Shown here piece by piece: positions 57,301-64,000 of a stretch of DNA of 64,000 nucleotides. This DNA is from Clavelina lepadiformis (Eukaryota > Chordata > Ascidiacea > Aplousobranchia > Clavelinidae). The stretch lies in the NCBI RefSeq assembly GCF_947623445.1, contig NC_135241.1:24058501-24122500 (forward strand), given 5' to 3'. Within the stretch, counting starts at the first letter, position 1. Every line of letters begins with the position of its first letter. The notes under the pieces are model-generated. The model did no database searches and was not told where the DNA came from. It worked only from the letters and a program-made list of their open reading frames with translations. Both the position numbers and the translations under genes were made by a program.

Positions 57301-59201
57301 AAATACGATTTATTACTTTAAATATTTCTACGGAGTTTTGTTTTTTTATTTATCTTAAAGATTTTTGTAAAACTCTTTTATGCAAAAAAGCAGGAAAAAA
57401 ACTATCAAGAAAAAAAATATTTTAGCATGTAAGACGATAAAATCAAAAACTTAGATACTTTTTAGGTTTAAAGTAAACAAGAATTAAACTTACTTTTAGC
57501 TGCGAGATTATTTGAATCAAAATGGGCTTAAGACTTGGATAGACGTTGACAAAATGCAAGGCTCTATCCTGGAGGATATGGCACACGCAGTAGAAGATGC
57601 TGGTGTGATTGTGATTGCCATGACTGAAGATTATAAGAATAGCAACTCATGCAGAACTGGTAGAAACTTGTGCTTAATGAAACAAACGGTTTAACACTTA
57701 CAAGGCGAAATGTGTGTAAGACCACGTTGCTATTAGAATGTGGCATTATTTATCAGATAAACATTAAAGAAACCATTACTTTTTCGAAAGTGTTCAGAAC
57801 ATACTTTTAAATGATAATAATCTGCACTAGCTGAACGTTTTTGTATGCAACGCGTCAAACGTCAAACGCGTCAAAGTCAACGTCAAAAGCGTCTTGTGCT
57901 CACACTCGACAGTTATCTGATAATAATAATAATGGACCTGCCTTGAACAGGGTTTACTTTGTACAAGAACGTTATGTTTGAATGAAACTTTCAGTGTTCA
58001 TGCAAGAATAAAATATTTTTTTTTTATGATAACCGAAATAAGATAATTGCGATATGGATATACGATTCCTTTTGCAGTGTTCACTTTTATTTTACAGAAG
58101 CTGAGTATGCTTACAAACTTCAGAAGCCGATCATTCCTCTGCTTCTAGAGCCTGGCTACGAGCCAGATGGGTGGTTGGGTGCATTGGTTGGAACACAATT
58201 ATATGTGGATTTGAGCTTAAAACATAGTTTCGAAGCAAAATTCCCTGATGTGTTAAAAATGATCAGGACAAAAATGTTAAAACAAAGGAGTTTGTCTGAA
58301 ATTACTGTAAAAGGTTGGTTGTTTTGCTTGTGTAATTTTTTTGAATGCAAACAGAATGTTTTTGTGTGAAACCTATGCAGCATGCAGTACAACGGTACAA
58401 ACGGTTGCGGTGCTGCATATGCAACGGCGTATAGATATCCAAAAGATAGGTGTACAAATAGTCACTATATGTTATTTGAAACAAGTCACTTTGTCGTGGC
58501 AAACAAATTATTTGGTCGCTTTTGCTGAGTATTACCATTTTTCACATATTTTACAACAACACTAACTTGTGAACGCAATACTCATTAATAGTTAATTGCA
58601 GCCTATAGCTTAAAATTGTAGCAGATAATTTTTAAACAAAGTATGAAAGTAATCTTAAATCTATATCAAGTAAACCTTTTCAGATGTTGATGGGCCCCAA
58701 ACCTGTCCTAATGATGGCAAACCTCAGAATATTGTGTCTTTCAAATCCTGGACCGTACACGAAGTCAAGGAATGGGCAGAGAAGAATGAAATTGGTTTGT
58801 TATTTTATTTTTTTCATTAGGACATTATATCATGTACAATCAAATTAAGTTTTCTGAAACAACTTCCGTTAGGTTTCCCTGTATGTCACACAAACGTGAA
58901 GCTGGTTACTATGAAAACAAAATTTTGAAATATTTTAATGGAATTACCTTGAAAGTTTTAATAAAGTTTTCGAAAGCTCTATTGTTTTCATTTAATCTGA
59001 TCAGAACTAATTTTGTTTTGATGTTCAGTTAACCTTGAAATATTTTCGTCTGGTTTCAATGGTGTGGGACTGTATCAATTCTCGCAATTGTTGAAACGAT
59101 GCCCGGAGATATATTACAACGCTCTTAGAAGTGATTATCATCTAGAATGGTTGGAAATTTTTCTCGTCACCGAAGCTTTGGAGAACTTAAACAATTCATA
59201 A
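54329..59201 (+). CDS. TIR-cluster gene 2: ARM-TIR-SAM protein, 12 exons, 640 aa
   Basis: Exons: 54329-54544, 54832-54909, 55057-55212, 55428-55586, 55686-55872, 56137-56264, 56733-56873, 57101-57298, 57500-57659, 58098-58313, 58684-58794, 59029-59201. Phases close exactly. Residues 1-72: charged N terminus ending in an acidic stretch. About 73-400: ARM/HEAT-like repeats (LIRCNGGLEKILKYYKHDD, IELVTGLDKLAANESNK, AASSCIWTLSFLEDNKN). About 405-530: TIR, with HIMISYQW near 406, WIDVDKMQGSILEDM, and Glu near residue 475 in SCRTEAEYAYKL. About 560-636: SAM-like domain, WTVHEVKEWAEKNEI then GVGLYQFSQLLKRCPE. No signal peptide or membrane segment, so probably cytosolic. Domain types match SARM1 but the order differs (SARM1 is ARM-SAM-SAM-TIR). 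NADase activity is inference. An alternative is a scaffold role without catalysis. Confidence 0.92.
57848..57893 (+). repeat. Short tandem repeat GCGTCAAACGTCAA
   Basis: About four imperfect copies of a CGTCAAA-containing unit in the intron between the two TIR core exons of gene 2. Confidence 0.6.
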
Positions 59202-60272
59202 GTTCTTTCAAACTTGTGCAAATCATGAAACATCGACAGATACGTTTTATGGTGAATCAATATCACCAGGTGACTGTAATAACTGCCAACTTACGTAGTT
59301 TGATTGGTTAAATAGTTACAAAAAGCAGATGACACAATAGCTACAAACTTATTGTTAACTGATTATTATCCGACAATTGCCAATTATTCCAAGTAACTTT
59401 TTGTTTTATCAATTCGTCTTTACCAATGACACTTAAGGCAAAGCAATATTTGAATAGAACAAAACAAACTCAGAGTAAATTGATCAAAAGTATGTGTTCT
59501 TGTATCTTAAAATAAATAAATTTGTCAATGAAAAACATTGAATTCTTTAACAATATTGTCATGACGGGTCTTATAAATGATTGACAAGCCCAACTGACGT
59601 AGGATCTGATGCAAAAACTGCAAAGTGTAGTATACATTTTAACGCTATTTTTAGTACTAAGCTTATATTTTGCCTGAGTTATGCTAAAAATCAAGGACAA
59701 CATCACCATTTGTTGTGTGTCGTGCTGTTTCAATAAACGTGAATAGAACGACTTTTCATGATGCCTTTAAAATACTCACAAAGGTTTTAGATATCATGAA
59801 CAGTAATTTTAAAAGATTTTGGAGAAGATATAAGAGAATTGGAAGAGATCTGGAACTTGGTCGAACCCTCTCACTGGAATTTATATGGTTCAGATGCATT
59901 TATTCGGTAACACTCTTAATGCTTTTTCGATTGTTGATTGTGTAAAACAAGCGAGTGTCTAGATTCTTTTCAATGTTTACTGTTTTCGCCTAAAATTTTT
60001 CTCAAGTTATTCTGGGTCGTGATGAAGGACAGTATAATAGTTGTTTACAGGAAGACTCATTACAATTTCCATTATACAACTTTACAATCTATCTAACCAA
60101 ATAGATTAAAAAGCGATATTTACAGAGCATTAAAAAAGTTACCCGGTCTGCAAATATACTTTTAAATAAAAAACGCAGAAAAGAGACATTTTGTTTTTCA
60201 TTCCTGTTGAATGTAGTACACATACATATCTGAAATACAATAAAATAAAATTAACTACAAAATTGTTTGAAA
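59202..60272. other. Spacer between TIR gene 2 and minus-strand TRPC (convergent)
   Basis: No gene supported. A 76-codon ORF at 59715-59945 is Arg- and Phe-rich without a recognisable domain. The spacer should contain the 3' ends of both genes. Confidence 0.4.
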
Positions 60273-63200
60273 CTAATTTTCAACCAAGCGATTGTTCAAT
60301 AATTCTTTGAACTTGTATCGACGAATCAGGAAACGAGTTAAATCGAAAGACGTTTTCTGGCGCTTTAACACAGATTGAAGTTTTTCTTTGACTAAACTTT
60401 TGTCTTGGGTGAGGTGTGGTTGCCTTGTGCCATCTACTTCGTCCAGGCCACGACCCTGGCTGTTGCCATTGATGAAAAGAGGTTTAAGTCGAAAACACTT
60501 TTTGCAAATTTTCCACAGCAACCACGGATTAGGGATTAGGTTCATTGGCGGAGGTCGAATAAACTCGCGACGGAAAAAGCGGATCCATGTTGTTGTCCGG
60601 TGAAATTTCCATTCCACTTCCTCATTCTCGCTGGTGACTTCGTAGGATTTTGACATCATCGCGATAAGCATGTTGAGCATGATGATGATGGCGACCAAAT
60701 GGTAAACAGCAAGAAGTGCACTTCCGGTCACTTGAGTGAAAGTTTGACTTTTGCTTGAGAGCAGCTGGTACGGATCGATGTACCCGAACAGCGCCCAGAA
60801 CAAGTCGGTAAGTGTTTTCCCCAATCCGCCAAATAGAATAGTCCCACACCCTTCGTCGGTTGTCGTGTTCCTGCTGCATAACATTGCAGCTCCTTCCACG
60901 GTCCCGTGGTGCCAGAACATCTCGCTGAGCCCAAGCCCGAATGCAAATATGACCAGACAGAATATGAAGAGAAATTGAATGACATTGACCGTCATTCTGA
61001 ACAGAGAAACTTGCAAAGGCCCAATAATTCGGTGGATTTTAATCGAACCCAACACTCTCAGAAAGACAAAAATATATGCCCACGCTAGGAGTCCGGAAGA
61101 AACAAGCCTAGGTTCTGTAGTACCCCAGTGAGGTCGCGTTATTCTATCTTCTATTGGCACATGACCACCTCTGCCATGTTCCATGTAATCCACAACCCTG
61201 CAGGAATCATCATAAGGTTCAGGTAAATACAACGTACATGAGATATCTATTTATTCTTTTTGATACGTTCTAGTGGTTTTTATTCTCAACAGTAACGACT
61301 TATGTGAAACATATTAATCATACGTAATAAGCGAATTCTTATTGTGACGTAGGAGCCTGTGCTGTGACTCACAAGTTGATTCTGTCCTTAATCAATAACA
61401 GTACTTCGGTGATCGTCACATTAAAGTCTTTAAGGCAATCAGTATATTTCCCTCTTGGTCCTCGTCTGTTACTGTTTTATTATTAAAAACTTACCTCAAA
61501 ACGATGCATGACGTGAAGAGAGAAAGCTGCAGTACATCGTTGTGATTCCACATATCGCCGATGTAGCTTTTGAAGCCACGATTATAGCATTCCTGACATT
61601 CTTGGACCCATCTACCGAGCACCCAAAGCAGTGCCAGCCATTCAAGTAGAATAGGAGGTGAACCTTTAAAGGAAAAATTTTATCACAATTTCGGAAAAGT
61701 TATAAAATGGTTTTAATCTTCAACAATCAGAATTAAAGAAAGTGATTAAATAGATCTAATTATGATCAGTCCCAAGCAACAATCAGCAGATAACTAAACT
61801 TACCGAGATATTCTGTTGACGTCGATTTAGTGACGATGTTTCCGATTAAAATTCCGATGAACGTAAGATCGGACACAAGATGACACTCGTACAACACAGT
61901 AGGCAATGTGATAAGCACTGAAATATCCAAAAACATGAGCTTGTGAACACCATCATGATAATCAAATTAAATTTGTGGATACAAAAAAAGATACAAACTT
62001 CCAATTCGCGATTTCGGAGCAACAAGATAAAAGAGAGAAAGGAGAGGATATAGGAGACCAATAAACGTTCCGAAGATAGTTCTTTTGAAAAGATTTTCAT
62101 CTCGAAGTGCGGAGAAGTATCTGTATCTTATATAACTCAAGGCAAGCTGAAAGTCATACAAACAATGTAGTCTGATATAAACGACATATTTTGAAATATT
62201 TGGCAGTGTATTTCAGCAATATGCTCAAAGATAAATGTTACAAAGTTATCCTTTATTTACCTGCGAGTGGGGATGAGTTACAAAATTTACTAAACGTAGC
62301 TTGCTAGCGCGCTCTAGCAGTTCCAAGCGAGCGCTCACAACTTTCCTCGAAGTTGGCTCATTTGCAAGTGCCTTAATTGCTGATCGAGCGTCATCAAAAC
62401 ACACGTGATCGTACTCAAACAAAGTGGCGAGCTCTTTCGACGATTGTATCTAAGAAAAGAAAAGTGTTTGTAGTTCGAGAGTGACTATTTCACCGAATGT
62501 AGGTCAAGCAGCCCGTTGGTTGAGGTGGTTAAGAGAATTAGCATGCAAGAAGCTGATTTAAGTTGTATAGGGTTTAATTGAAGTTAGAGGATGATAGGAG
62601 AAAGGGAGAAAGATTTGGATTAGGTTTAGGTGACTATGTTATAACATTAACTTTAGGTTAACAAAAACTGTGAAATAGAACTTCGAACGCACAATTTTTT
62701 CAGGTGCAATAGGAACAGCTTGTTAGTTTCTCCTTTCATTAGTTTGCTAATTCCACCTTTTACAAGCACAGCGATTAAAATCATCAATAAACCAAATTAT
62801 GACTTACTTGGTCGAGCAGTGAGCACATATACTTCTCCACTTGAGCTTCGAGTTTGTGGTAGAAATCACTGTTTTCCTTTTCACGATCAGCATTTTTTTG
62901 TAAAGTTTTAATCTGTTTTACGCAAAACGTCATCGGATTTTGGTGATTTACCTAATTAATACATAAATTGATAATTGCTATTAATAGCTCAAAATTGGAA
63001 GTAGAACGTTGTCGAAAAAAAAGAAAGTTGTAAAATCAAAAGGTAACGCAGAGCTAGTTAAGAAACCTCTAAGCTTAGTCTTTCGTTATATTATTGAAAC
63101 AATTTGTTATATGTTCATTCCAACAAAAGTTTAGAAACCAAATACCTCGCACATCAAAGTAATGTAGGCAGGGCTCGCTTTTGCTTTGCACATCATTTTT

Positions 63201-64000
63201 CGTTTATTGGCGGATTCCCAGTAAGCCGTGTGTATTCCTTCACACCAGCTAATGGATTCCTAAAATTGTTTGTGAAACAAATTTTACTAAAAATAGTGGG
63301 AAATGTGAAATTAATCTTGTGTCTTGCTTGACTTCACGATGGGTTGTTGGTTGTTACACCTATCTCGAGTCTGCTCTCACCTATCTGCGTTCAATAATTA
63401 AAGCTAGCACAAAACACAATTTTTTATTCCACACCTGGTGATAATAAGATATGACCTTCAGTATAACACAAATTATAGAAAGTCCCACAAATAGCGTGCA
63501 AAATACCGTTAATCTGTGCCCATATCTGTGTAACATTTTCAATGCGTCGTAGTTGTTTTTGATCGCTGCAAGTATCATAGGCGTAGTACCGACATTGAAG
63601 TTGGGATTTTCGCAGTCAACTTCGACCTTTTCGCTGCTTTCATGTTTCAGAATAACTTCTACTCCGGCTAAGAAATCGCGGTTGATAGCGTGCAAAAGAC
63701 AATCGCCAACTTTTACCTGACAAGCAACCCCAAGGATGTAACAAAATGAATATTTCTATCCATACATGTCGTTAGAAATGTCGACCGAGGTTGCACTTGG
63801 CACAACAATTTCGCTCACCTCATGAACCAGCAATGCTTGGCACATTTCAACATCTTCATTTTCTATGGCGATTCTGAGGGCAGTTTTTTCGTGCTGATTG
63901 AGAGAGTTTGGCTGAAATTTAATGCTTTTGTCTATCTTGGAAAGCGAAAATAGTGCTTTGACGTCGCGAACATCGCCCGATGCCACCTTTTCAAGATAAT
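60273..64000 (-). CDS. TRPC-type cation channel, minus strand, cut by the right edge
   Basis: Exons from 5' to 3': 64000(edge)-63819, 63716-63507, 63259-63146, 62951-62808, 62449-62261, 62146-61999, 61917-61804, 61663-61495, 61197-60273. The first visible exon reads YLEKVASGDVRDVK, the TRPC ankyrin start, then KTALRIAIENEDVEMCQALL. VGDCLLHAINRDFLAGVEVI and VGTTPMILAAIKNNYDAL follow as further ankyrin repeats. Linker SPAYITLM, membrane segments, S4-S5 IHRIIGPLQVSLFRM, pore LFWALFGYIDPYQ, S6 IIIMLNMLIAMMSKSYE, TRP box EWKFHR, then RPPPMNLIPNPW. Four consecutive-type exons have exactly the lengths of the plus-strand gene (144, 148, 114, 169 nt). The C-terminal tail is longer and basic (LKRQKTSFDLTRFLIRRYKF). 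The ankyrin part here is well conserved, so this copy looks fully functional as far as it is visible. Confidence 0.92.

Noticed and set aside
59715-59945. 76-codon ORF after TIR gene 2
   Set aside because: Basic and Phe-rich with no domain, no conserved splice context, and located in the spacer of convergent genes.

Overview
The window looks like animal nuclear DNA from an invertebrate deuterostome, most probably a tunicate (moderate confidence). It is AT-rich. Genes are split into many short exons by GT-AG introns, mostly 70 to 900 bp. Protein similarity to vertebrate orthologues (KIF6, NPRL3, SSNA1, TRPC) is high. Old DNA transposons and retrotransposon relics fill the spaces. No bacterial operon features, CRISPR arrays, rRNA or convincing tRNA genes were seen.

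Layout. 0-1.6 kb: 5' exons of a sulfotransferase-like gene on the minus strand, running off the left edge. 1.6-7.3 kb: a mobile-element-rich stretch with two foldback elements, a locally amplified repeat and one small ORF. 7.3-14.3 kb: a 12-exon BTB-BACK-kelch gene with a LINE relic in intron 1 and a minisatellite in intron 11. 14.3-18.8 kb: pogo-like and hAT-like elements, two of them complete with perfect 8-bp target-site duplications. 18.8-19.4 kb: a 198-codon ORF with a death-domain-like C terminus. 20.5-21.2 kb: two back-to-back hAT MITEs. 21.6-28.2 kb: KIF6 kinesin, 18 exons, complete. 31.0-32.7 kb: an uninterrupted NPRL3 (GATOR1) reading frame. 33.6-34.1 kb: SSNA1 on the minus strand, convergent with NPRL3. 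37.1-37.7 kb: a second LINE relic. 38.0-42.8 kb: a TRPC channel gene on the plus strand. 45.4-59.2 kb: a tandem cluster of ARM-TIR-SAM genes with a TIR pseudogene between them. 60.3-64.0 kb: a second TRPC gene on the minus strand, cut by the right edge.

How it fits together. KIF6 and SSNA1 are cilium or microtubule genes, NPRL3 belongs to nutrient signalling upstream of mTORC1, and the two TRPC genes are paralogues with matching exon lengths that converge on the TIR cluster. The most interesting system is the TIR cluster. Its proteins carry the same three domain types as SARM1 (ARM, TIR, SAM) but in the order ARM-TIR-SAM. They keep a Glu where plant TIR NADases have their catalytic Glu, and they are being duplicated and lost locally. 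They are candidate TIR NADase or innate-immune proteins.

Exon boundaries were read by eye from splice signals, reading phase and comparison between paralogues. Coding totals close in frame for the kelch gene (543 aa), KIF6 (849 aa), TIR gene 2 (640 aa), TIR gene 1b (575 codons) and plus-strand TRPC (739 aa). First and noncoding exons could not be determined.
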